NCBI RefSeq assembly: GCF_040869045.1
Contig: NC_090322.1
Span: forward strand, 83,103,675 to 83,167,674
Origin: Eurosta solidaginis
Taxonomy: Eukaryota > Arthropoda > Insecta > Diptera > Tephritidae
Reading direction: 5' to 3'
DNA length: 64,000 bases
Below the pieces are notes generated by a model. That model ran no database searches. It saw only the letters and a program-made list of their open reading frames with translations, and was not told where the DNA came from. The position numbers and the translations under genes were made by a program. This document shows, in pieces, positions 39,051 through 51,796 of this stretch. Within the stretch, counting starts at the first letter, position 1, and the number at the start of each line of letters is the position of its first letter.

Positions 39051-41110
39051 GAGAAACAACGTTTGACAACCTTTAAACAGTTTTAAAAAACTATCTCAAA
39101 AATTGTCGCTCTGATGCAAACAACTGATGAGTTATCTACTTAAATTTGTTGAACAAAACGACTTACGTATTTTAAGCATGCTAACCTTTAGCCCGGTAAG
39201 CAAGTTAAAAAAAAAACGCAATATGTAGGCTACACGAGAACGGAAACGTCGAGTAACCAAAACAAATGCGTTAAACAAATTCGTACACGTTATTTATCAA
39301 TTTAACTCTAGAATTAAAGGATATACAACGAGAAACAACGTTTGACAACCTTTAAACAGTTTTAATAACTATCTCAAAAATTGTCGCTGTGATGCAAACA
39401 ACTGATGAGTTATCTACTTAAATTTGTTGAACAAAACGACTTACGTATTTTAAGCATGCTAACCTTTAGCCCGGTAAGCAAATTTAAAAAAAAAACGCAA
39501 TATATAGGCTACACGAGAACGGAGACGTCGAGTAACCAAAACAAATGCGTTAAACAAATTCTACACGTTATTTACTCAATTTAACTCTAGAATTAAAGGA
39601 TATACAACGAGAAACAACGTTTGACAACCTTTAAACAGTTTTAATAACTATCTCAAAAATTGTCGCTCTGATGCAAACAATTGATGAGTTATCTACTTAA
39701 GTTTGTTGAACAAAACGACTTACGTATTTTAAACATGCTAACCTTTATCCCGGTAAGCAAATTAAAAAAAAAAAACGCAATATGTAGGCTACACGAGAAC
39801 GGAGACGTCGAGTAACCAAACAACAATGCGTTAAACAAATTCGTACACGTTATTTATCAATTAACTCTAGAATTAAAGGATATACAACGAGAAACAACGT
39901 TCTGACAACCTTTTAAACAGTTTTAATAACTATCTCAAAAATTGTCGCTCTGATGCAAACAACTGATGAGTTATCTACTTAAATTTGTTGAACAAAACGA
40001 CTTACGTATTTTAAGCATGCTAACCTTTAGCCCGGTAAGCAAATTAAAAAAAAAACGCAATATGTAGGCCTACACGAGAACGGAGACGTCGTCGAGTAAC
40101 CAAAACAAATGCGTTAAACAAATTCCTACACGTTATTTTATCAATTTAACTCCTAGAATTAAAGGATATACAACGAGAAACAACGTTTGACAACCTTTAA
40201 ATAGTTTTAGTAACTATCTCAAAAATTGTCGCTCTGATGCAAACAACTGCTGAGTTTTTCTACTCAGAATTTGTTGATACAAAACGACTAAACATGCTAA
40301 CCTTTAGCCCGGTAAGCAAATTAAAAAAAAAAAACGCAATATGTAGGCTACACGAGAACGGAGACGTCGAGTAACCAAAACAAATGCGTTAAACAAATTC
40401 CTACACGTTATTTATCAATTTAACTCTAGAATTAAAGGATATACAACGAGAAACAACGTTTGACAACCTTTAAACAGTTTTAATAACTATCTCAAAAATT
40501 GTCGCTCTGATGCAAACAACTGATGAGTTATCTACTCAAATTTGTTGAACAAAACGACTTACGTATTTTAAACATGCTAACCTTTAGCCCGGTAAGCAAA
40601 TTAAAAAAAAAAACGCAATATGTAGGCTACACGAGAACGGAGACGTCGAGTAACCAAAACAAATGCGTTAAACAAATTCCTACACGTTATTTATCAATTT
40701 AACTCTAGAATTAAAGGATATACAACGAGAAACAACGTTTGACAACCTTTAAACAGTTTTAATAACTATCTCAAAAATTGTCGCTCTGATGCAAACAACT
40801 GATGAGTTATCTACTTAAATTTGTTGAACAAAACGACTTACGTATTTTAAGCATGCTAACTTTTAGCCCCGTAAGCAAATTAAAAAAAAAAACGCAATAT
40901 GTAGGCTACACGAGAACGGAGACGTCGAGTAACCAAAACAAATGCGTTAAACAAATTCGTACACGTTATTTATCAATTTAACTCTAGAATTAAAGGATAT
41001 ACAACGAGAAATAACGTTTGACAACCTTTAAACAGTTTTAATAACTATCTCAAAAATTGTCGCTCTGATGCAAACAACTGATGAGTTATCTACTTAAATT
41101 TGTTGAACAA
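38130..41110 (+). repeat. Long-range duplicated segment, copy 1 (paired with 61033-64000)
   Basis: Marks AACCATTAAAC, TTTATTGAAC, CTAGACGAG, GTTTGAAAACC, AAAAACAAAACGC, CAAGTTAAAA, GGAAACGTCG, CGCTGTGATG, AATATATAGG, AAATAGTTTT with CTGCTGA, CTTTTAGCCC and GAGAAATAACG occur in the same order at 61033-64000, about 22.9 kb downstream. The segment overlaps the end of the 16-monomer repeat and the beginning of the 13-monomer repeat. Confidence 0.85.
39541..40364 (+). repeat. Three monomers with a dense cluster of small indels
   Basis: Within about 800 bp there are many one- to few-base length changes of a kind almost absent elsewhere: ATTCTACACG and TTACTCAATTT (39558-39580), CCAAACAACAATG (39818), CAATTAACTC (39858), GTTCTGACAACC (39899), TAGGCCTACACG (40066), GACGTCGTCGAG (40087), GTTATTTTATC (40132), AACTCCTAG (40149), GAGTTTTTCTACTCAGAATTTG (split: GAGTTTTTC then TACTCAGAATTTG) and loss of the CTTACGTATTT region near 40288. 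The collinear copy at about 62440-63250 lacks all of these. They could be real decay of a poorly homogenised stretch, or sequencing/assembly error. Confidence 0.88.
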
Positions 41111-43986
41111 AACGACTTACGTATTTTAAGCATGCTAACCTTTAGCCCGGTAAGCAAATTAAAAAAAAAAACGCAATATGTAGGCTACACGAGAACACAG
41201 ACGTCGAGTAACCAAAACAAATGCGTTAAACAAATTCCTACACGTTATTTATCAATTTAACTCTAGAATTAAAGGATATACAACGAGAAACAACGTTTGA
41301 CAACCTTTAAACAGTTTTAATAACTATCTCAAAAATTGTCGCTCTGATGCAAACAACTGATGAGTTATCTACTTAAATTTGTTGAACAAAACGACTTACG
41401 TATTTTAAGCATGCTAACCTTTAGCCCGGTAAGCAAATTAAAAAAAAAACGCAATATGTAGGCTACACGAGAACGGAGACGTCGAGTAACCAAAACAAAT
41501 GCGTTAAACAAATTCCTACACGTTATTTATCAATTTAACTCTAGAATTAAATGATATACAACGAGAAACAACGTTTGACAACCTTTAAACAGTTTTAATA
41601 ACTATCTCAAAAATTGTCGCTCTGATGCAAACAACTGCTGAGTTATCTACTCAAATTTGTTGAACAAAACGACTTACGTATTTGAAGCATGCTAACCTTT
41701 AGCCCGGTAAGCAAATTAAAAAAAAAACGCAATATGTAGGCTACACGAGAACGGAGACGTCGAGTAACCAAAACAAATGCGTTAAACAAATTCTTACACG
41801 ATATTTATCAATTTAACTCTAGAATTAAAGGATATACAACGAGAAACAACGTTTGACAACCTTTAAACAGTTTTAATAACTATCTCAAAAATTGTCGCTC
41901 TGATGCAAACAACTGATGAGTTATCTACTCAAATTTGTTGAACAAAACGACTTACGTATTTTAAGCATGCTAACCTTTAGCCCGGTAAGCAAATTTAAAA
42001 AACAACGCAATATGTAGGCTACACGAGAACGGAGACGTCGAGTAACCAAAACAAATGCGTTAAACAAATTCGTACACGTTATTTATCAATTTAACTCTAG
42101 AATTAAAGGATATACAACGAGAAACAACGTTTGACAACCTTTAAACAGTTTTAATAACTATCTCAAAAATTGTCGCTCTGATGCAAACAACTGATGAGTT
42201 ATCTACTTAAATTTGTTGAACAAAACGACTTACGTATTTTAAGCATGCTAACCTTTAGCCCGGTTAGCAAATTAAAAAAAAAAACGCAATATGTAGGCTA
42301 CACGAGAACGGAGACGTCGAGTAACTAAAACAAATGCGTTAAACAAATTCCTACACGTTATTTATCAATTTAACTCCAGAATTAAAGGATATACAACGAG
42401 AAACAACGTTTGACAACCTTTAAGCAGTTTTAATAACTATCTCAAAAATTTTCGCTCTGATGCAAACAACTGATGAGTTATCTACTTAAATTTGTTGAAC
42501 AAAACTACTTACGTATTTTAAGCATGCTAACCTTTAGCCCGGTAAGCAAATTAAAAAAAAAACGCAATATGTAGGCTACACGAGAACGGAGACGTCGAGT
42601 AACCAAAACAAATGCGTTAAACAAATTCCTACACGTTATTTATCAATTTAACTCTAGAATTAAAGGATATACAACGAGAAACAACGTTTGACAACCTTTA
42701 AACAGTTTTAATAACTATCTCAAAAATTATCGCTCTGATGCAAACAACTGATGAGTTATCTACTTAAATTTGTTGAACAAAACGACTTACGTATTTTAAG
42801 CATGCTAACCTTTAGCCCGGTAAGCAAATTAAAAAAAAAACGCAATATGTAGGCTACACGAGAACGGAGACGTCGAGTAACCAAAACAAATGCGTTAAAC
42901 AAATTCCTACACGTTATTTATCAATTTAACTCTAGAATTAAAGGATATACAACGAGAAACAACGTTTGACAACCTTTAAACAGTTTTAATAACTATCTCA
43001 AAAATTGTCGCTCTGATGCAAACAACTGATGAGTTATCTACTTAAATTTGTTGAACAAAACGACTTACGTATTTTAAGCATGCTAACCTTTAGCCCGGTA
43101 AGCAAATTAAAAAAAAAAACGCAATATGTACGCTACACGAGAACGGAGACGTCGAGTAACCAAAACAAATGCGTTAAACAAATTCGTACACGTTATTTAT
43201 CAATTTAACTCTAGAATTAAAGGATATACAACGAGAAACAACGTTTGACAACCTTTAAACAGTTTTAATAACTATCTCAAAAATTGTCGCTCTGATGCAA
43301 ACAACTGATGAGTTATCTACTTAAATTTGTTGAACAAAACGACTTACGTATTTTAAGCATGCTAACCTTTAGCCCGGTAAGCAAATTAAAAAAAAAAACG
43401 CAATATGTAGGCTACACGAGAACGGAGACCTCGAGTAACCAAAACAAATGCGTTAAACAAATTCCTACACGTTATTTATCAATTAAACTCTAGAATTAAA
43501 GGGTATACAACGAGAAAACACGTTTGACAACCTTTAAACAGTTTTAATAACTATCTCAAAAATTGTCGCTCTGATGCAAACAACTGCTGAGTTATCTACT
43601 CAAATTTGTTGAACAAAACGACTTACGTATTTTAAACATGCTAAACTTTAGCCCGGTAAGCAAATTAAAAAAAAAAACGCAATATGTAGGCTACACGAGA
43701 ACGGAGACGTCGAGTAACCAAAGAAATGCGTTAAACAAATTCCTACACGTTATTTATCAATTTAACTCTAGAATTAAAGGATATACAACGAGAAACAACG
43801 TTTGACAACCTTAAAACAGTTTTAATAACTATCTCAAAAATTGTCGCTCTGATGCAAACAACTGATGAGTTATCTACTTAAATTTGTTGAACAAAACGAC
43901 TTACGTATTTTAAGCATGCTAACCTTTAGCCCGGTAAGCAAAAATAAAAAAAAAAACGCAATATGTAGGCTACACGAGAACGGAGA
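40365..43986 (+). repeat. 13-monomer (3622-bp) higher-order repeat, copy 1
   Basis: The unit repeats at exactly 3622 bp. Ordered marks are CTCAAAT with AAACATGC, CTTTTAGCCCCG, GAGAAATAACG, GAGAACACAG, AAATGATATAC with CTGCTGAG and TTTGAAGC, ATTCTTACACGATA, the AACAACGC tract end, CCGGTTAGC, GTAACTAAAAC with TTTAAGCAG and ATTTTCGCTC and AACTACTTAC, ATTATCGCTC, TGTACGCTAC, AAGGGTATAC with GAGAAAACACG, CCAAAGAAATG, CCTTAAAACAG and CAAAAATAAAA. A private GACCTCGAG lies near 43428. Confidence 0.95.
41480..42592 (+). repeat. Four-monomer cassette, occurrence 4
   Basis: AAATGATATAC/CTGCTGAG, ATTCTTACACGATA/AACAACGC, near-normal, then GTAACTAAAAC/CTCCAG with AACTACTTAC. The cassette sits inside the 13-monomer unit, so it is copied with it at 45102-46214. 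Confidence 0.88.
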
Positions 43987-46900
43987 CGTCGAGTAACCAA
44001 AACAAATGCGTTAAACAAATTCCTACACGTTATTTATCAATTTAACTCTAGAATTAAAGGATATACAACGAGAAACAACGTTTGACAACCTTTAAACAGT
44101 TTTAATAACTATCTCAAAAATTGTCGCTCTGATGCAAACAACTGATGAGTTATCTACTCAAATTTGTTGAACAAAACGACTTACGTATTTTAAACATGCT
44201 AACCTTTAGCCCGGTAAGCAAATTAAAAAAAAAACGCAATATGTAGGCTACACGAGAACGGAGACGTCGAGTAACCAAAACAAATGCGTTAAACAAATTC
44301 CTACACGTTATTTATCAATTTAACTCTAGAATTAAAGGATATACAACGAGAAACAACGTTTGACAACCTTTAAACAGTTTTAATAACTATCTCAAAAATT
44401 GTCGCTCTGATGCAAACAACTGATGAGTTATCTACTTAAATTTGTTGAACAAAACGACTTACGTATTTTAAGCATGCTAACTTTTAGCCCCGTAAGCAAA
44501 TTAAAAAAAAAAAACGCAATATGTAGGCTACACGAGAACGGAGACGTCGAGTAACCAAAACAAATGCGTTAAACAAATTCGTACACGTTATTTATCAATT
44601 TAACTCTAGAATTAAAGGATATACAACGAGAAATAACGTTTGACAACCTTTAAACAGTTTTAATAACTATCTCAAAAATTGTCGCTCTGATGCAAACAAC
44701 TGATGAGTTATCTACTTAAATTTGTTGAACAAAACGACTTACGTATTTTAAGCATGCTAACCTTTAGCCCGGTAAGCAAATTAAAAAAAAAAACGCAATA
44801 TGTAGGCTACACGAGAACACAGACGTCGAGTAACCAAAACAAATGCGTTAAACAAATTCCTACACGTTATTTATCAATTTAACTCTAGAATTAAAGGATA
44901 TACAACGAGAAACAACGTTTGACAACCTTTAAACAGTTTTAATAACTATCTCAAAAATTGCCGCTCTGATGCAAACAACTGATGAGTTATCTACTTAAAT
45001 TTGTTGAACAAAACGACTTACGTATTTTAAGCATGCTAACCTTTAGCCCGGTAAGCAAATTAAAAAAAAAACGCAATATGTAGGCTACACGAGTACGGAG
45101 ACGTCGAGTAACCAAAACAAATGCGTTAAACAAATTCCTACACGTTATTTATCAATATAACTCTAGAATTAAATGATATACAACGAGAAACAACGTTTGA
45201 CAACCTTTAAACAGTTTTAATAACTATCTCAAAAATTGTCGCTCTGATGCAAACAACTGCTGAGTTATCTACTCAAATTTGTTGAACAAAACGACTTACG
45301 TATTTGAAGCATGCTAACCTTTAGCCCGGTAAGCAAATTAAAAAAAAAACGCAATATGTAGGCTACACGAGAACGGAGACGTCGAGTAACCAAAACAAAT
45401 GCGTTAAACAAATTCTTACACGATATTTATCAATTTAACTCTAGAATTAAAGGATATACAACGAGAAACAACGTTTGACAACCTTTAAACAGTTTTAATA
45501 ACTATCTCAAAAATTGTCGCTCTGATGCAAACAACTGATGAGTTATCTACTCAAATTTGTTGAACAAAACGACTTACGTATTTTAAGCATGCTAACCTTT
45601 AGCCCGGTAAGCAAATTTAAAAAACAACGCAATATGTAGGCTACACGAGAACGGAGACGTCGAGTAACCAAAACAAATGCGTTAAACAAATTCGTACACG
45701 TTATTTATCAATTTAACTCTAGAATTAAAGGATATACAACGAGAAACAACGTTTGACAACCTTTAAACAGTTTTAATAACTATCTCAAAAATTGTCGCTC
45801 TGATGCAAACAACTGATGAGTTATCTACTTAAATTTGTTGAACAAAACGACTTACGTATTTTAAGCATGCTAACCTTTAGCCCGGTTAGCAAATTAAAAA
45901 AAAAAACGCAATATGTAGGCTACACGAGAACGGAGACGTCGAGTAACTAAAACAAATGCGTTAAACAAATTCCTACACGTTATTTATCAATTTAACTCCA
46001 GAATTAAAGGATATACAACGAGAAACAACGTTTGACAACCTTTAAGCAGTTTTAATAACTATCTCAAAAATTTTCGCTCTGATGCAAACAACTGATGAGT
46101 TATCTACTTAAATTTGTTGAACAAAACTACTTACGTATTTTAAGCATGCTAACCTTTAGCCCGGTAAGCAAATTAAAAAAAAAACGCAATATGTAGGCTA
46201 CACGAGAACGGAGACGTCGAGTAACCAAAACAAATGCGTTAAACAAATTCCTACACGTTATTTATCAATTTAACTCTAGAATTAAAGGATATACAACGAG
46301 AAACAACGTTTGACAACCTTTAAACAGTTTTAATAACTATCTCAAAAATTATCGCTCTGATGCAAACAACTGATGAGTTATCTACTTAAATTTGTTGAAC
46401 AAAATGACTTACGTATTTTAAGCATGCTAACCTTTAGCCCGGTAAGCAAATTAAAAAAAAAACGCAATATGTAGGCTACACGAGAACGGAGACGTCGAGT
46501 AACCAAAACAAATGCGTTAAACAAATTCCTACACGTTATTTATCAATTTAACTCTAGAATTAAAGGATATACAACGAGAAACAACGTTTGACAACCTTTA
46601 AACAGTTTTAATAACTATCCCAAAAATTGTCGCTCTGATGCAAACAACTGATGAGTTATCTACTTAAATTTGTTGAACAAAACGACTTACGTATTTTAAG
46701 CATGCTAACCTTTAGCCCGGTAAGCAAATTAAAAAAAAAAACGCAATATGTACGCTACACGAGAACGGAGACGTCGAGTAACCAAAACAAATGCGTTAAA
46801 CAAATTCGTACACGTTATTTATCAATTTAACTCTAGAATTAAAGGATATACAACGAGAAACAACGTTTGACAACCTTTAAACAGTTTTAATAACTATCTC

Positions 46901-47608
46901 AAAAATTGTCGCTCTGATGCAAACAACTGATGAGTTATCTACTTAAATTTGTTGAACAAAACGACTTACGTATTTTAAGCATGCTAACCTTTAGCCCGGT
47001 AAGCAAATTAAAAAAAAAAACGCAATATGTAGGCTACACGAGAACGGAGACGTCGAGTAACCAAAACAAATGCGTTAAACAAATTCCTACACGTTATTTA
47101 TCAATTAAACTCTAGAATTAAAGGGTATACAACGAGAAAACACGTTTGACAACCTTTAAACAGTTTTAATAACTATCTCAAAAATTGTCGCTCTGATGCA
47201 AACAACTGCTGAGTTATCTACTCAAATTTGTTGAACAAAACGACTTACGTATTTTAAACATGCTAAACTTTAGCCCGGTAAGCAAATTAAAAAAAAAAAC
47301 GCAATATGTAGGCTACACGAGAACGGAGACGTCGAGTAACCAAAGAAATGCGTTAAACAAATTCCTACACGTTATTTATCAATTTAACTCTAGAATTAAA
47401 GGATATACAACGAGAAACAACGTTTGACAACCTTAAAACAGTTTTAATAACTATCTCAAAAATTGTCGCTCTGATGCAAACAACTGATGAGTTATCTACT
47501 TAAATTTGTTGAACAAAACGACTTACGTATTTTAAGCATGCTAACCTTTAGCCCGGTAAGCAAAAATAAAAAAAAAAACGCAATATGTAGGCTACACGAG
47601 AACGGAGA
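43987..47608 (+). repeat. 13-monomer (3622-bp) higher-order repeat, copy 2
   Basis: This is a direct tandem copy of 40365-43986 with the same length. The only differences I noticed are scattered single bases such as ATTGCCGCTC near 44958, GAGTACGG near 45092, CAATATAAC near 45154, AAAATGAC near 46403 and CTATCCCAAA near 46616, plus A-tract changes. The identity is far higher than between average monomers, which marks a recent amplification. Confidence 0.95.
45102..46214 (+). repeat. Four-monomer cassette, occurrence 5
   Basis: The tandem-duplicate partner of 41480-42592, at exactly 3622 bp offset and with the same marks. The first monomer has an additional CAATATAAC change. Confidence 0.88.
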
Positions 47609-48050
47609 CGTCGAGTAACCAAAACAAATGCGTTAAACAAATTCCTACACGTTATTTATCAATTTAACTCTAGAATTAAAGGATATACAACGAGAAACAA
47701 CGTTTGACAACCTTTAAACAGTTTTAATAACTATCTCAAAAATTGTCGCTCTGATGCAAACAACTGATGAGTTATCTACTCAAATTTGTTGAACAAAACG
47801 ACTTACGTATTTTAAACATGCTAACCTTTAGCCCGGTAAGCAAATTAAAAAAAAAACGCAATATGTAGGCTACACGAGAACGGAGACGTCGAGTAACCAA
47901 AACAAATGCGTTAAACAAATTCCTACACGTTATTTATCAATTTAACTCTAGAATTAAAGGATATACAACGAGAAACAACGTTTGACAACCTTTAAACAGT
48001 TTTAATAACTATCTCAAAAATTGTCGCTCTGATGCAAACAACTGATGAGT
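47609..48050 (+). repeat. 13-monomer higher-order repeat, start of copy 3
   Basis: The third unit begins exactly 3622 bp after the second with the CTCAAAT/AAACATGC monomer, then loses the pattern: the next monomer has CTACCTAAATTTGGTG and a normal CCTTTAGCCCGG where the unit has CTTTTAGCCCCG. Confidence 0.8.
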
Positions 48051-50110
48051 TATCTACCTAAATTTGGTGAACAAAACGACTTACGTATTTTAAGCATGCT
48101 AACCTTTAGCCCGGTAAGCAAATTAAAAAAAAAACGCAATATGTAGGCTACACGAGAACGGAGACGTCGAGTAACCAAAACAAATGCGTTAAACAAATTC
48201 GTACACGTTATTTATCAATTTAACTCTAGAATTAAAGGATATACAACGAGAAACAACGTTTGACAACCTTTAAACAGTTTTAATAACTATCTCAAAAATT
48301 GTCGCTCTGATGCAAACAACTGATGAGTTATCTACTTAAATTTGTTGAACAAAACGACTTACGTATTTTAAGCATGCTAACCTTTAGCCCGGTAAGCAAA
48401 TTAAAAAAAAAACGCAATATGTAGGCTACACGAGAACGGAGACGTCGAGTAACCAAAACAAATGCGTTAAACAAATTCCTACACGTTATTTATCAATTTA
48501 ACTCTAGAATTAAAGGATATACAACGAGAAACAACGTTTGAAAACCTTTAAACAGTTTTAATAACTATCTCAAAAATTGTCGCTCTGATGCAAACAACTG
48601 ATGACTTATCTACTTAAATTTGTTGAACAAAACGACTTACGTATTTTAAGCATGCTAACCTTTAGCCCGGTAAGCAAATTAAAAAAAAAACGCAATATGT
48701 AGGCTACACGAGAACGGAGACGTCGAGTAACCAAAACAAATGCGTTAAACAAATTCCTACACGTTATTTATCAATTTAACTCTAGAATTAAAGGATATAC
48801 AACGAGAAACAACGTTTGACAACCTTTAAACAGTTTTAATAACTATCTCAAAAATTGTCGCTCTGATGCAAACAACTGATGAGTTATCTACTTAAATTTG
48901 TTGAACAAAACGACTCACGTATTTTAAGCATGCTAACCTTTAGCCCGGTAAGCAAATTAAAAAAAAAAAACGCAATATGTAGGCTACACGAGAACGGAGA
49001 CGTCGAGTAACCAAAACAAATGCGTTAAACAAATTCCTACACGTTATTTATCAATTTAACTCTAGAATTAAAGGATATACAACGAGAAACAACGTTTGAC
49101 AACCTTTAAACAGTTTTAATAACTATCTCAAAAATTGTCGCTCTGATGCAAACAACTGATGAGTTATCTACTTAAATTTGTTGAACAAAACGACTTACGT
49201 ATTTTAAGCTTGCTAACCTTTAGCCCGGTAAGCAAATTAAAAAAAAAACGCAATATGTAGGCTACACGAGAACGGAGACGTCGAGTAACCAAAACAAATG
49301 CGTTAAACAAATTCGTACACGTTATTTATCAATTTAACTCTAGAATTAAAGGATATACAACGAGAAACAACGTTTGACAACCTTTAAACAGTTTTAATAA
49401 CTATCTAAAAAATTGTCGCTCTGATGCAAACAACTGATGAGTTATCTACTTAAATTTGTTGAACAAAACGACTTACGTATTTTAAGCATGCTAACCTTTA
49501 GCCCGGTAAGCAAATTAAAAAAAAACGCAATATGTAGGCTACACGAGAACGGAGACGTCGAGTAACCAAAACAAATGCGTTAAACAAATCCGTACACGTT
49601 ATTTATCAATTTAACTCTAGAATTAAAGGATATACAACGAGAAACAACGTTTGACAACCTTTAAACAGTTTTAATAACTATCTCAAAAATTGTCGCTCTG
49701 ATGCAAACAACTGATGAGTTATCTACTTAAATTTGTTGAACAAAACGACTTACGTATTTTAAACATGCTAACCTTTAGCCCGGTAAGCAAATTAAAAAAA
49801 AACGCAATATTTAGGCTACACGAGAACGGAGACGTCGAGTAACCAAAACAAATGCGTTAAACAAATTCGTACACGTTATTTATCAATTTAACTCTAGAGT
49901 TAAAGGATATACAACGAGAAACAACGTTTGACAACCTTTAAACAGTTTTAATAACTATCTCAAAAATTGTCGCTCTGATGCAAACAACTGATGAGTTATC
50001 TACTTAAATTTGTTGAACAAAACGACTTACGTATTTTAAGCATGCTAACCTTTAGCCCGGTAAGCAAATTAAAAAAAAAACGCTATATGTAGGCTACACG
50101 AGAACGGAGA
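48051..50110 (+). repeat. Singly marked monomers between two higher-order blocks
   Basis: About seven monomers carry mostly unique changes: GATGACTTATC near 48601, CGACTCACG near 48912, AAGCTTGC near 49207 (a HindIII-type site replacing the SphI-type site), CTATCTAAAA near 49404, AAATCCGTAC near 49588, AATATTTAGG near 49807 and TAGAGTTAAAG near 49896. CGCTATATG near 50081 foreshadows the next block. Confidence 0.85.
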
Positions 50111-51796
50111 CGTCGAGTAACCAAAACAAATGCGTTAAACAAATTCCTACACGTTATCTATCAATTTAACTCTAGAATTAAAGGATATACAACGAGAAAC
50201 AACGTTTGACAACCTTTAAACAGTTTTAATAACTATCTCAAAAATTGTCGCTCTGATGCAAACAACTGCTGAGTTATCTACTCAAATTTGTTGAACAAAA
50301 CGACTTACGTATTTTAAACATGCTAACCTTTAGCCCGGTAAGCAAATTAAAAAAAAACGCAATATGTAGGCTACACGAGAACGGAGACGTCGAGTAACCA
50401 AAACAAATGCGTTAAACAAATTCCTACACGTTATTTATCAATTTAACTCTAGAATTAAAGGATATACAACGAGAAACAACGTTTGACAACCTTTAAACAG
50501 TTTTAATAACTATCTCAAAAATTGTCGCTCTGATGCAAACAACTGATGAGTTATCTACTTAAATTTGTTGAACAAAACGACTTACGTATTTTAAGCATGC
50601 TAACCTTTAGCCCGGTAAGCAAATTAAAAAAAAAACGCAATATGTAGGCTACACGAGAACGGAGACGTCGAGTAACCAAAACAAATGCGTTAAACAAATT
50701 CCTACACGTTATTTATCAATTTAACTCTAGAATTAAAGGATATACAACGAGAAACAACGTTTGACAACCTTTAAACAGTTTTAATAACTATCTCAAAAAT
50801 TGTCGCTCTGATGCAAACAACTGATGAGTTATCTACTCAAATTTGTTGAACAAAACGACTTACGTATTTTAAACATGCTAACCTTTAGCCCGGTAAGCAA
50901 ATTAAAAAAAAACGTAATATGTAGGCTACACGAGAACGGAGACGTCGAGTAACCAAAACAAATGCGTTAAACAAATTCCTACACGTTATTTATCAATTTA
51001 ACTCTAGAATTAAAGGATATACAACGAGAAACAACGTTTGACAACCTTTAAACAGTTTTAATAACTATCTCAAAAATTGTCGCTCTGATGCAAACAACTA
51101 ATGAGTTATCTACTTAAATTTGTTGAACAAAACGACTTACGTATTTTAAGCATGCTAACCTTTAGCCCGGTAAGCAAATTAAAAAAAAAAACGCAATATG
51201 TAGGCTACACGAGAACGGAGACGTCGAGTAACCAAAACAAATGCGTTAAACAAATTCCTACACGTTATTTATCAATTTAAAAAAAATAAAAAAAAAAAAC
51301 TCTAGAATTAAAGGATATACAACGAGAAACAACGTTTGACAACCTTTAAACAGTTTTAATAACTATCTCAAAAATTGTCGCTCTGATGCAAACAACTGAT
51401 GAGTTATCTACTCAAATTTGTTGAACAAAACGACTTACGTATTTTAAACATGCTAACCTTTAGCCCGGTAAGCAAATTAAAAAAAAACGCAATATGTAGG
51501 CTACACGAGAACGGAGACGTCGAGTAACCAAAACAAATGCGTTAAACAAATTCCTACACGTTATTTATCAATTTAACTCTAGAATTAAAGGATATACAAC
51601 GAGAAACAACGTTTGACAACCTTTAAACAGTTTTAATAACTATCTCAAAAATTGTCGCTCTGATGCAAACAACTGATGAGTTATCTACTTAAATTTGTTG
51701 AACAAAACGGCTTACGTATTTTAAGCATGCCAAATTTTAGCCCGGTAAGCAAATTAAAAAAAAAAACGCTATATGTAGGCTACACGAGAACGGAGA
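50111..51796 (+). repeat. 6-monomer higher-order repeat, unit 1
   Basis: The six monomers are recognisable by marks. M1 has TTATCTATC with CTGCTGAG and AAACATGC. M2 is plain. M3 has CTCAAAT, AAACATGC and CGTAATATG. M4 has AACTAATGAG. M5 has the A-rich insertion with CTCAAAT and AAACATGC. M6 has CGGCTTACG and ends CGCTATATG. The unit is 1686 bp. M6 here also has GCCAAATTTTAG, not seen in later units. Confidence 0.95.
51281..51299 (+). repeat. 19-nt A-rich insertion in M5, unit 1
   Basis: Between CAATTTAA and CTCTAG, where all ordinary monomers join directly, this copy has 19 extra bases, all A except one T at the seventh. It makes the monomer 296 bp. It resembles the internal A-tract but lies about 180 bp from it, at another point in the monomer. 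Confidence 0.95.
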
